Below, piece by piece: positions 1-8,029 of a stretch of DNA of 38,218 nucleotides. A program made the position numbers and the translations under genes. This DNA is from Ancylobacter lacus (lineage in GTDB: Bacteria; Pseudomonadota; Alphaproteobacteria; Rhizobiales; Xanthobacteraceae). The stretch lies in the NCBI RefSeq assembly GCF_018390635.1, contig NZ_JAHBGE010000030.1:1-38218 (forward strand), in the 5' to 3' direction. How positions within the stretch are numbered: the first letter of the stretch is position 1; each line of letters starts with the position of its first letter. The notes under the pieces were generated by a model. It saw only the letters and a program-made list of their open reading frames with translations. It did not search any database and had not been told where the DNA came from.

Positions 1-1
1 T

Positions 2-352
2 CAGACTGCGCTTTCACGCCCAACCTATGAAGGTGCCGCCGGGACGACGCTTACAGATTTCGTGCTGCTGAAGCGCAAGAAGCTCGCCCGGCTCGGCTGG
101 CCGATGGGGGCGCTTCTCGTCACGGTGGTGCGCACGCGCGAGGGCGTTGGACACGCCCTTCTCACGGTGCGTACCGACCAGGGCGAGCTGGTGCTCGACA
201 ATCGCCGCAACGAGATTCTCGCCTGGAACAAGGCGCCCTACCTCTTTCAGTCCCGGCAGTCCGCGGCTAACCCCAAGCAGTGGGCCGCGCTCGATTCCAC
301 CGCGCCCCCTGCCCTGTTCGCCGGGTTCGGCTTTTCCCCCCAGTTCCGCTGA
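2..352 (+). CDS. Transglutaminase-like cysteine peptidase (BTLCP family), 3' part only
   Basis: The reading frame is open from the window edge to a TGA at 350-352, so the 5' part of the gene lies outside. The visible residues match the C-terminal half of the bacterial transglutaminase-like cysteine proteinase family (DUF920): a DFVLLKRKKL segment, then LLVTVVR, the catalytic-His motif GHALLTVRT, LVLDN with its Asp, and a closing RQS..NP..W motif. Family members are usually periplasmic and often occur beside LapD/LapG-type or surface-glycan genes. In most members the segment just before DFVLLK is a G-x-GDCED motif carrying the nucleophilic Cys. Here the same position reads GTTLTDF, with no Cys. 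Either this protein is catalytically altered or the gene is disrupted just at the edge. The internal GTG at 62 would give a stand-alone ORF but is unlikely to be the true start. Confidence 0.75.
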   Translation, partial: QTALSRPTYEGAAGTTLTDFVLLKRKKLARLGWPMGALLVTVVRTREGVGHALLTVRTDQGELVLDNRRNEILAWNKAPYLFQSRQSAANPKQWAALDSTAPPALFAGFGFSPQFR

Positions 353-424
353 CCTTGGCCGCGACCGAAAGGGTTACGCCTTGATCCTCCGTGGCCACCC
401 ACGGAGCGGCAGGTTCCAAAGGAG

Positions 425-445
425 CCGGCCGGCGGCGCCGGCCGG
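425..445 (-). terminator. GC-rich stem-loop downstream of the polysaccharide operon
   Basis: A perfect 9-bp inverted repeat (425-433 with 437-445, 3-nt loop) lies just past the stop of the last gene of the minus-strand operon. Read on the minus strand it is followed by a short CTCCTTTGG run, not a clean U-tract, so termination efficiency is uncertain. Confidence 0.45.
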
Positions 446-452
446 TCGGCCA

Positions 453-1637
453 TCAGGCCGCCAGCCGTCGCGACGCGACAACCTCGTGGACGATCGCTTC
501 GACCCCGCTGACACAGGCCTGCAGCGAGAAGCGACGCCGCGCGGCCTCCGCGCCACGGGCCGCCAGCGCCGCCGCCGCTTCCGGTGAGCCGACGAGGGTC
601 GCGAGCGCGGCCGCCAGCTCCTCGACGCTGCCCGGCGTGACCAGGAGGCCGGTGTCGCCATCGTCGACGATCTCGGACACACCACCCGCGCGGGTCGCGA
701 CGACCGGCCGGTGCGCCAGCATCCCCTCCACCACCACCCGGCCGAAAGGTTCGGGCGCGATCGAGGTGTGGGCGACGATATCGACACTCTTCATCAGCGC
801 CGGCACATCGGAGCGGAAGCCGAGGAAATGGCAGCGCTCGCCCAGTCCGGCAGCGGCAATCTGCGCGCGCAGGTCACGCTCATAGGCGGCTTCCTCGAAC
901 AGCGCGCCGCCGACGAAAACCGCATGGATCGCCGGCAGCGACTTCATCGCCTCGACGAGCACATGCTGGCCCTTCCAGTGGGCCAACCGGCTGAACACGC
1001 CGACCAGCGGCGCCTCCGGCACCCCGATCTCCGCGCGGAACGCCGCCCGGGCCGCCTCGCCCGGCACTGCGTCGAAGGCGGCGGGATCAATGCCGTTGTG
1101 CACGACCCGGAGCGGCGCCGTGCCCCCGGCGGCACGGAACGCGTCCGCGGTCGCCTGCGAATTGGCGATGATGCACGCCGCATTGCGGTTGGCGAGACCA
1201 ATCGCCACCTTGCGCATGGCACCGGCGAAATGATCGGCGGTCAGCATGTCCCTCAGATGCCAGATCAGGGGACGTCGCGCGAAGGGCGCCGCCATGGCGG
1301 CCACCACGAAGGCCTTCTGGGTGTTGGCGTAGAGCAGGTCGGCGCCGCGTGCTCTCCGCGCGAGGCCGAACACCAGGCCCGCCAGGGCCGGGCTCGCCTT
1401 CAGGGCCACCATCAGGCCGCTGCCGCGCCCTATCTGCCCGACGGAACCGAGCGGCATCAGTGTGGTCGGCACACCGATCTTCTCCAGCCGCGTGCGGAAC
1501 GGGCCATCCGAGAACAGCACGGCTTCACTCTTGCCCGGCCGCGTCCGGATGATGTCCAGGAGGGACAGTTCCGCCCCGCCGAGTTCACCGGCCTGGTCCA
1601 CGAAGAGAACAGAGACCCCACTTCCGCTGCTGGCCAT
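453..1637 (-). CDS. GT4-family glycosyltransferase
   Basis: This 394-residue protein has the GT-B fold of family 4 glycosyltransferases, which transfer a sugar from a nucleotide donor to a growing lipid-linked glycan on the cytoplasmic face. The N-terminal acceptor domain begins with SVLFVDQAGELGGAE, the glycine-rich loop typical of GT4. The interdomain VHNGIDPAAF segment is near residues 179-188, and the donor domain has FSRLAHWKGQ (215-224) and the EPFGRVVVE motif (E296-x7-E304), followed by GGVSEIV. It is the last gene of the eight-gene minus-strand operon and starts 3 bp after the stop of the acetyltransferase gene. The Shine-Dalgarno sequence is weak (GGAG about 14 nt upstream), so translation may depend on coupling. 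Sugar and linkage specificity cannot be read from the sequence. Confidence 0.9.
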   Translation of the reverse strand: MASSGSGVSVLFVDQAGELGGAELSLLDIIRTRPGKSEAVLFSDGPFRTRLEKIGVPTTLMPLGSVGQIGRGSGLMVALKASPALAGLVFGLARRARGADLLYANTQKAFVVAAMAAPFARRPLIWHLRDMLTADHFAGAMRKVAIGLANRNAACIIANSQATADAFRAAGGTAPLRVVHNGIDPAAFDAVPGEAARAAFRAEIGVPEAPLVGVFSRLAHWKGQHVLVEAMKSLPAIHAVFVGGALFEEAAYERDLRAQIAAAGLGERCHFLGFRSDVPALMKSVDIVAHTSIAPEPFGRVVVEGMLAHRPVVATRAGGVSEIVDDGDTGLLVTPGSVEELAAALATLVGSPEAAAALAARGAEAARRRFSLQACVSGVEAIVHEVVASRRLAA

Positions 1638-1640
1638 CGT

Positions 1641-2090
1641 CTAGTTCGAGCTCCGTGTCTCATGAAGGATGCGAGCCGGAACCCCGGCGACGACGACATT
1701 GGACGGCACGTCGTTGGTGACCACGGCATTGGCGCCGATGCGGACATTGTCGCCGATGGTCAGGTTGCGGTTGCCGCGGCCGACCAGCACCGCTCCGGCC
1801 CCGATCATCACATTGTTGCCGATCGTCAGCCGGTACGGCGAGCCGATATAGGTCTCGGCGGCGATGGTGACGTTCTGGTAGATCATCACGCCGTCGCCGA
1901 TGGTAACGTTGGGGTGGATCGACACTCCCATGCCGTAGTGCTGCAGCCGCAACCCCTTCCCCACCACGGCCTCGGGCGGCAGGATGGTGCGGAACAGGAA
2001 GAAGTTCAGCAGCTTGCAGACACGCGGCAAGACGGGAATGCGCCGCGTATAGGCCCAGCGGCCCAGACTCCAGATGGACTCGGGACTCAT
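1641..2090 (-). CDS. Serine acetyltransferase-like hexapeptide-repeat acetyltransferase
   Basis: This 149-residue left-handed beta-helix protein belongs to the CysE/LbH_SAT group. Imperfect hexapeptide turns are visible (VSIHPNVTIGDGV, LTIGNNVMIGAGAV, LTIGDNVRIGANAV), with the LRLQHYGMGV stretch (His near residue 52) corresponding to the catalytic-His region of serine acetyltransferases, and the usual C-terminal VVAGVPARIL. It is much shorter than housekeeping CysE (about 270 aa), as is typical of sugar O-acetyltransferases in exopolysaccharide clusters. I infer that it acetylates a sugar of the repeat unit. The start at 2090 is chosen because its ATG overlaps the upstream stop in an ATGA. 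An upstream in-frame ATG at 2153 would add an arginine-rich, unconserved-looking leader. Confidence 0.85.
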   Translation of the reverse strand: MSPESIWSLGRWAYTRRIPVLPRVCKLLNFFLFRTILPPEAVVGKGLRLQHYGMGVSIHPNVTIGDGVMIYQNVTIAAETYIGSPYRLTIGNNVMIGAGAVLVGRGNRNLTIGDNVRIGANAVVTNDVPSNVVVAGVPARILHETRSSN

Positions 2091-3232
2091 GAGCGGCCGC
2101 CTGCGACGGCTTCGGCGTACACGGCCCGTATCTGCAGGACGATATCGTCCCAATTGAAGTGCTCCTCCGCATAACGTCGGCAGGCTTTTTCATCCGGGAG
2201 AGCGATGCGCCCGGAGAGGATGTCATCGAACCGCTCCGCCAGATGACGCACGTCGACTCCCTCGAAGATGAGATTGGGATCGAGCGCGGCCACCACCTCC
2301 GGCAAGCCGCCGACCGGGGTCACCAGCGCCGGGGTCCCGGCCGCGAGGGATTCCGCCGCGATCAGGCCGAACCCCTCCAGCGCCACGGTCGGCACCACGC
2401 TCATGTCCGCGGCCCGATAGGCGAGCGGCAGATCGTCATTGGAGACGAAGCCGAGCAGCCGGACATGCTGTTCGAGACCGAGCCGCTCGATGCTGGCCTT
2501 CAGCTCGTCGGCCATCGGGCCCCTTCCGCCGATCAACAGGAGAACATCGGGGTGGCGGCGCACGATGTCGGCCATGGCCTCGACGAGATTGCCAAGTCCC
2601 ATGCGCCGCACCAGCCGCCGCACCGCCACGATGATCCGCCGATCCTGTGGCCAGCCGAGCCGCGCGCGAGCCTCCTGCCGGCTCATCGTGATGTCGAACC
2701 GGGCGAGATCGATGCCGCCGGGGATCACACGCACCCGCTCCTCGGGAACGCCGAAGTTCTCCGTCAGCAGGGAGCCAAATGCGCGCGAGAGCACGATGAA
2801 GCGCTGTGCCCGCGCATAGACCGCCTTTTCCAGCGCCATCTTGGCACTGCGCCGCAGGCCGGCATGGCCCTCCACCGCACTCTCGAAAGCCCATGGGCCG
2901 TGAAAATGCACCGCCATCGGGCAGTCGAACGTGCCGAGGCCCGGCAAGGTGTACAGAGCGAAATGCGACACCAGCAGATCCGGCCGGAAGGCGGAAGCCG
3001 TCTGCCCGATGGCTTTGCGGGCCGCCATGAGACGGCTCGGCAGTGACGCGGAAATCGGGGCAAAGGCGCGAACCGCCCCGTTCGAATCCTGCGCCACCTT
3101 GGCCGAGCCCGCGACGAGACCTCTCAGCTCGATGCCGGCGGCCGGCGCCGCGTGGAACAGGTCGTAGTAATAGCGCGGCAGCCCGCCAGCGCGCTCGGGG
3201 AACCAGTCGAGCCCGATCTGCAAGGTTTTCAT
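2087..3232 (-). CDS. GT4-family glycosyltransferase
   Basis: This 381-residue GT-B glycosyltransferase has an N-terminal GGLPRYYYDL acceptor-domain motif (residues 17-26), HFHGPW near 109-114, VIPGGIDLARF (169-179), a donor domain starting with IVAVRRLVRRMG, and EGFGLIAAE (E286-x7-E294) followed by GTPALVTPVGGLPEVV. It is probably a soluble or membrane-associated enzyme adding a sugar during repeat-unit assembly. The gene sits between two operon partners through 4-bp ATGA overlaps at both ends (3229-3232 upstream, 2087-2090 downstream), which suggests translational coupling. Donor and linkage are unknown. Confidence 0.92.
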   Translation of the reverse strand: MKTLQIGLDWFPERAGGLPRYYYDLFHAAPAAGIELRGLVAGSAKVAQDSNGAVRAFAPISASLPSRLMAARKAIGQTASAFRPDLLVSHFALYTLPGLGTFDCPMAVHFHGPWAFESAVEGHAGLRRSAKMALEKAVYARAQRFIVLSRAFGSLLTENFGVPEERVRVIPGGIDLARFDITMSRQEARARLGWPQDRRIIVAVRRLVRRMGLGNLVEAMADIVRRHPDVLLLIGGRGPMADELKASIERLGLEQHVRLLGFVSNDDLPLAYRAADMSVVPTVALEGFGLIAAESLAAGTPALVTPVGGLPEVVAALDPNLIFEGVDVRHLAERFDDILSGRIALPDEKACRRYAEEHFNWDDIVLQIRAVYAEAVAGGRS

Positions 3233-4278
3233 GAGCGGTCCTGCATGGCGCTGTGATAGACGGCCTCGATCTGGCTGGCGATCGCATCCTCGCCATACTG
3301 CAAGGCGCGGCCAGTGCCCGCGTCCGCAAAGGCGCGACGCTCATCTTCGCTGCCGAGAAGGCGCAGAAGGCTCTCGGCGAACATCCCATCGTCGCAGATG
3401 ATGCCGTAGCGACCGTGCTCCAGCACCTCGTTCGCTCCCGGGTTCGGGGTGGTCACGATCGGCGTACCGGCCGCCATGGCCTCGATATAGGGAATACCGA
3501 AGCCCTCATAGAGGCTGGGATAGGCAAACACCCAGCTGCGCGCCATCGTCTCGGCGAGTTCCGCGTCCCCTATCTTCTTCATATGCAGCACCGAAGGATG
3601 CGGATCGCAGCGGTCGGCGACGAAGAAGAGCTTGGCATCGGGATAGACCGGCAGGATCTTCCGGCAGAAGACGTCGAACAGGAACGAGCCGCGTTTGCGC
3701 CCCTCCCATGTTCCGACAAAGAACAGGGATGGAAACGGCGTCTTCTCCTGAGGGCGGAACAGGGAGAGGTCGACGCTGTTCCCGATATTGTAATGACACC
3801 GATAAAGCGTCTGGGTCTCTGTACCCACTGAAATGGAACGGGTCGCCAGCCGTGCCGACAGCCGCTCAAGATGGTAGACGAGACGCTGCATCAGCTTGCG
3901 CTTCACCGACGTCGCCGTCCGCGATTCATGCAGCGCGCTGCCGTGAAAGGTCCGGATGGTGGGAACCGCGCGGCGAACATAGAACCAGTCGTCGCCATGA
4001 AAATGCAGCAGGTCGACATCGCCGAAATCGGTGACGTTCATCAGGGCCGGACTGAGCAGCAGGCGCGTGATCTTGGCCCGGTTGGTCCGGTTCAACACCG
4101 ATCTGTGCGCATACTTCGCGCCTTCGGGAGGCTCGCCGGAGCTGAATACCGTCACCTCGACCGTACCCCGCCGCGACAGCGACTCCGCCAGACGATGAAC
4201 GGCAGCTTCCACGCCCCCCTTCTTGCCCGCCGCGCCGGGCAATGTCGCGTGATAGATGCCGACCTTCAGTTTACTCAT
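3229..4278 (-). CDS. GT4-family glycosyltransferase
   Basis: This 349-residue GT4 enzyme starts MSKLKVGIYHATLPG with the GGVEAAVHRLAESL loop (residues 21-34). It then has LLHFHGDDW (90-98) and TIRTFHGSALHESR, then VGTETQTLYRC, and a donor domain with FFVGTWEGRKRG and YEGFGIPYIE (E258-x7-E266). Its N-terminal layout resembles enzymes that extend galactan- or mannan-like chains, but specificity is not readable. Its stop overlaps the next start by ATGA (3229-3232). A 79-bp gap separates it from the polymerase-like gene upstream, with no obvious terminator in it. Confidence 0.9.
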   Translation of the reverse strand: MSKLKVGIYHATLPGAAGKKGGVEAAVHRLAESLSRRGTVEVTVFSSGEPPEGAKYAHRSVLNRTNRAKITRLLLSPALMNVTDFGDVDLLHFHGDDWFYVRRAVPTIRTFHGSALHESRTATSVKRKLMQRLVYHLERLSARLATRSISVGTETQTLYRCHYNIGNSVDLSLFRPQEKTPFPSLFFVGTWEGRKRGSFLFDVFCRKILPVYPDAKLFFVADRCDPHPSVLHMKKIGDAELAETMARSWVFAYPSLYEGFGIPYIEAMAAGTPIVTTPNPGANEVLEHGRYGIICDDGMFAESLLRLLGSEDERRAFADAGTGRALQYGEDAIASQIEAVYHSAMQDRS

Positions 4279-4357
4279 GCCGCACGCTCACCCTTCGGCC
4301 TCCCCCGCTCCCCCAGAGCTGTGCCCTGGTCGTCCGACAGGCTGGCAGACATCGATT

Positions 4358-5839
4358 TCAGCCCCGCCCACGCATCAGCCTTGTCGCCCGGCTTCGGCTC
4401 CGCTCAACAGCAACCTGTTGAGCCACCGCCAGTGCCGAGAACACATGGAAAATGACGCCCGACGGGCCATAAAGGACATTGGCGAAGACCAGCTGAACAA
4501 TGATCGCGATTGCTATACCGGCGGAAGCATTCGCATAAGGACCGCAGCGTGCAGCGCCCACTGCCTGGCGGACAATCATAAAGATGCTGGCAAAGAGGGG
4601 AATCGCGAATATTCCGAAGGTGAAAAACACATCGAGAATGCCACTGTCCAGACTTGCCATATCGGTCTGCCCGCCAAGCCGGGCGGCCGCCACGCCGGTG
4701 CGGCCCAGCCCGCTGCCGATGACCGTCGTCAGCACGGCGGCGAACATCTCCTGGTACAGGGCCGATCGCTGCTGGAAACTATGATCCTCTTCGGTATTCG
4801 ACAGCGATTCGATGCGCGACTGCACCTTATCGGCGATCGGGCCGACGGTGAGCAGCGGCACCGCCAGCACACCAAGAATGGCCGCAACCACGAGATAGCG
4901 GACTTTCTGCTTCGCCGGGGCGCGTGCCAGCACGAACAGCATGGCGATGACGAAACCGCCCCATGCCGATCGCACCAGCGAAAGCATGAACGACACGATG
5001 CCCAACGCGGCGGCGAGCGGTTTGACCGGCGTCTTGACCACCATGAGGGCCGCCAGCGACGCCATCAGCATCTGGGCATAGATGCCCGGGGAATTCATCG
5101 TCGCGAAAATGCGCAGACTGGTCGATTCCGCGCTGCCGATGCTGCCCATATTCGCATTCTCGACCCAGAACGTGTCCCAGGCCGGCGGCGAGAAGAACTG
5201 GTAGAGCCCGTAGCCCCCGAGAATGACCAGTCCGTACGCCAATGTCTTGAAGAGTCGCTCGGCGTTGGCCTGCGCATGCTCTGGACGACAAAGGATATTG
5301 ATGGCGAGAAAAATCGGTGCGCACCAGGTGAGGGCGGCATAGATGGCGGCCGCGACGGCGCCCTGCAGGGCACCGAGCAGAACACCCACCAGAATGACGA
5401 CCATCAGCAGCAGGTAGGGAAACAGCAGCCGTGTTCCAAATCGCGGCAGGTTCCGCACCACGGTGATCAGGCTTATGGACGCCACGAGGAAGGGCGCCAG
5501 CATGACGAGACTTTGCTCGTGATAGCCGGTGTGCAGATCGACGACGCGCCGGACGAAGGGAGTCAGCATCCACAGCCACATCGAGAAGGCCAGATATTGC
5601 GGCTGGCAGGTAAAGAACAGATACAGGCCCAGCACCAGCGCGATCGGCGAGAAGGCGAGGTTGATCACCGCCGACATGCCGCCAAAGCACGAGACCAGAA
5701 CGAAGGCGGCGAAGCCGAGCTGGGCCAGCACCTCCCAGGCTTCCGACCGCGGCCTGCGCACCATGACGCGCTGCGGGCGGAAAACAGGCTGCGGCGAAGT
5801 GGAACTGTCCGTCGCCGGGAGCGGGGTGTCAGGTCTCAT
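4358..5839 (-). CDS. Wzy/O-antigen-ligase-like polytopic membrane protein
   Basis: About ten or more hydrophobic segments follow a roughly 45-residue Pro/Ser/Arg-rich cytoplasmic N-terminus. The central region has the Wzy_C-type signature: LVRSAWGGFVIAML (the SR-rich motif of polymerases and ligases), then a large loop with QRSALYQEMFAAV and the GSGLGRTGVA glycine turn before the last helices. Such proteins polymerise lipid-linked repeat units or ligate glycan to lipid in the periplasm. Start 5839 is preferred: its ATG overlaps the upstream GT2 stop in an ATGA. An alternative ATG at 5854 adds five residues. This is one of two such proteins in the same operon. Which is polymerase and which is ligase cannot be decided from sequence. 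Confidence 0.82.
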   Translation of the reverse strand: MRPDTPLPATDSSTSPQPVFRPQRVMVRRPRSEAWEVLAQLGFAAFVLVSCFGGMSAVINLAFSPIALVLGLYLFFTCQPQYLAFSMWLWMLTPFVRRVVDLHTGYHEQSLVMLAPFLVASISLITVVRNLPRFGTRLLFPYLLLMVVILVGVLLGALQGAVAAAIYAALTWCAPIFLAINILCRPEHAQANAERLFKTLAYGLVILGGYGLYQFFSPPAWDTFWVENANMGSIGSAESTSLRIFATMNSPGIYAQMLMASLAALMVVKTPVKPLAAALGIVSFMLSLVRSAWGGFVIAMLFVLARAPAKQKVRYLVVAAILGVLAVPLLTVGPIADKVQSRIESLSNTEEDHSFQQRSALYQEMFAAVLTTVIGSGLGRTGVAAARLGGQTDMASLDSGILDVFFTFGIFAIPLFASIFMIVRQAVGAARCGPYANASAGIAIAIIVQLVFANVLYGPSGVIFHVFSALAVAQQVAVERSRSRATRLMRGRG

Positions 5840-6762
5840 GGACGTCGCAGCCATGTCAGGGTGCCGCCGACGCGTCCGGACAGCGCCGCTCCCAGCCGCG
5901 CACCCACATGGGGAGCGCCTTTGACCAGCATCCGCGCCGCCTGCGCCAGACCGGGCACATCCGGCGTGCCGATCGCCAGCGCCCAGGCTGCGAACAGCGG
6001 AACCCGCGATGCCGGCAGGAAATCGAGAAGGGCCAGCGTTTCATTATGCGCCCGGTTCCGGGTGGCCTCCGCCGAGAACATCTGGCGACCGTCGACATCG
6101 TGCCGGACCGCCGGATAATGCTCGACGATGACCGCGGGATCGTAGATCAGCCGCCAGCCACGCCGGCGGAGGCTGAGCGCGACCTTCATGTCATTGGCCA
6201 CCTGGGCGCCCGCGCCGAGGAGACGGGTGTCAAAGCCGGCATCGAGCAGCGCGGCGCGGCGGTAGCTCATATTGGCACCCTTCAGAATATCGACGTCGCG
6301 CGGCGCGCCGGCTCCGATGTGGTGGTTGCCGATGTGCCGTCCGAAGAACTGTACACGGCCGACCGTGGCGGCCTCGCCTTCCACAACGGTGCCGTGTTCA
6401 TGCACCCGGTCCCGCCCGCCGACGCCGCCGATCCGCTCATCGCTGGCGAAATGCTCGGCAATGCGCGCGACCCAGTCCGGACGCGGTGCCGCGTCGTCAT
6501 CGGTGATGCACACGATATCGCCGGAGCTGCCGGCCACGCCCTTGTTCAGCGCCGCCACCTGCCCCGGCACCTCGACGATGACCAGCCGAAGCGGCAGGCC
6601 TTCGGCCGCCGGGCCGGCCAGCACCGCGCGGGTGATCTCGTCATCGGCGCGGTGGACCACGACGATCTCCTCGGGCGGACGCAGCTGTTCCTTCAGCGCC
6701 GCGAGACACCGCACCAGATCGTCGCCGCGCCGGTACGTCGGAACGAGGACGGTGATCTTCAT
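5836..6762 (-). CDS. GT2-family glycosyltransferase
   Basis: This 308-residue GT-A enzyme opens with MKITVLVPTYRRGDDL (the GT2 donor-binding strand), followed by PEEIVVVHR, VPGQVAALNKGVAGSSGDIV and the metal-binding ITDDDAAP (DDD at 88-90). It continues with GRDRVHEHG and KGANMSYRRAAL, which resemble the acceptor side of GT2 polysaccharide enzymes. It ends in an Arg-rich hydrophobic tail that may associate with the membrane. The start at 6762 is backed by a strong GGAGGA Shine-Dalgarno. An upstream in-frame ATG (6831) would add 23 unconserved residues. It is the only GT2 enzyme in the locus. Confidence 0.9.
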   Translation of the reverse strand: MKITVLVPTYRRGDDLVRCLAALKEQLRPPEEIVVVHRADDEITRAVLAGPAAEGLPLRLVIVEVPGQVAALNKGVAGSSGDIVCITDDDAAPRPDWVARIAEHFASDERIGGVGGRDRVHEHGTVVEGEAATVGRVQFFGRHIGNHHIGAGAPRDVDILKGANMSYRRAALLDAGFDTRLLGAGAQVANDMKVALSLRRRGWRLIYDPAVIVEHYPAVRHDVDGRQMFSAEATRNRAHNETLALLDFLPASRVPLFAAWALAIGTPDVPGLAQAARMLVKGAPHVGARLGAALSGRVGGTLTWLRRP

Positions 6763-6874
6763 ATAGCATCCTCCGGAGGCGAGAGCCGACACAGGCTTGC
6801 CGTCGACAGCACCGTCACCCGATCGTCCCACAATGTCCTGCTGATGCCCGGCACGTCACCTCGCCGACCTCCCC

Positions 6875-8005
6875 TCACGCCTGCAGCCCGGCCTGCACTT
6901 CGCGCAGGATGGACTCGCGGAACCGCTCGGGCGAGAACCGCAACGCATTGCGCCTGCAATCCTCGGGCCGGATCGCCGATCCGGCGGCCTCGAACTCCTC
7001 GACCGCCTGCCGGAGAGCGGCTGGCGTCTGCTCCCGGAAGAAGGTGCCGGTCGCGCCCTCCTGCCCGACGCCGATCACCGTCTCCAGGGCACCGCCGCGG
7101 CCATAGGCGATGACCGGCGTTCCGCTGGCCTGGGCCTCGAGCGGAACGATGCCGAAATCCTCCTCCGCCGCGAAGACGAAGGCCTTGGCCCGGCGCATGT
7201 GATCGATCAACACCTCTTCCGGCTGATAGCCGAGAATGGTGACGTTCGGGCCGGCCTTGGCCTTCACCGCCGCCATTTCAGGCCCGTCGCCGATGATGAC
7301 GAGCTTCTTGTCCGGCATGCCGGCAAAGGATTCGGCGATCATCGGGATCATCTTGTACGGCACCATGCGCGAGGCCGTGAGGTAGAAATCGCCCTTCGCG
7401 TCGCCGGGCGTGAAGCGGTGGACGTCGACCGGGGGGTGAATGACCACCGCCTCGCGGCCATAGGTCTTGCGGATTCTCGCGCCCACGAAGCGGGAATTGG
7501 CGATGTAGCGGTCGACGCCCGCCGCGGTCCGTACGTCCCAGATCCGGAAGTAATGCAGAATTGCACGGACCAGCCAGCTCTTGAGCCCGCGCTGGAGATT
7601 GGCTTCCTTCAGATAGGCGGCCTGAAGATCCCACGCGTACCGGGCGGAACTGTGTACATAGGAAATATGACACTGGTTCGGACCGGTGATGACGCCCTTG
7701 GCGACGCAATAGGATGAGCTCAGCACCAGGTCATAGGCGGAGAGATCGAGTTGCTCGATGGCCAGCGGCATCAGCGGGAGGTAGTTGCGATAACGCTTCT
7801 TCGCAAAGGGCAGCTTCTGGATGAAGGTCGTCTGCGGAACCTTGCCCTTCAGAAAGGAATTCTGGTTTTCCGGCACATCATAGACGGTGGAATAGACATC
7901 CGCCTGCGGAAACAGCTCAAGAAACTGCGCCAGGACACGCTCGGCGCCGCCATAGACCACCAGCCAGTCATGGACGATGGCCACCTTCAAGTCGGCAGGA
8001 TTCAT
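6875..8005 (-). CDS. GT4-family glycosyltransferase, WbaZ/mannosyltransferase-like
   Basis: This 376-residue GT-B enzyme opens with LKVAIVHDWLVVYGGAERVL (a very typical GT4 start), then SYVHSSARYAWD (115-126), YIANSRFVGARIRKTYG, VIHPPVDVHRF (188-198), and donor-domain motifs YLTASRMVPYK, IIGDGPEM and EEDFGIVPLE (E282-x7-E290) followed by GTPVIAYGRGGALETV. The closest family resemblance is to WbaZ-like mannosyltransferases, but that is family knowledge and the donor is unproven. It starts 24 bp after the stop of the O-antigen-ligase-like gene, so it belongs to the same transcript. A 112-bp gap follows before the GT2 gene. Confidence 0.92.
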   Translation of the reverse strand: MNPADLKVAIVHDWLVVYGGAERVLAQFLELFPQADVYSTVYDVPENQNSFLKGKVPQTTFIQKLPFAKKRYRNYLPLMPLAIEQLDLSAYDLVLSSSYCVAKGVITGPNQCHISYVHSSARYAWDLQAAYLKEANLQRGLKSWLVRAILHYFRIWDVRTAAGVDRYIANSRFVGARIRKTYGREAVVIHPPVDVHRFTPGDAKGDFYLTASRMVPYKMIPMIAESFAGMPDKKLVIIGDGPEMAAVKAKAGPNVTILGYQPEEVLIDHMRRAKAFVFAAEEDFGIVPLEAQASGTPVIAYGRGGALETVIGVGQEGATGTFFREQTPAALRQAVEEFEAAGSAIRPEDCRRNALRFSPERFRESILREVQAGLQA

Positions 8006-8029
8006 GAGAGGCTGGTCTCCAAATGGCGC

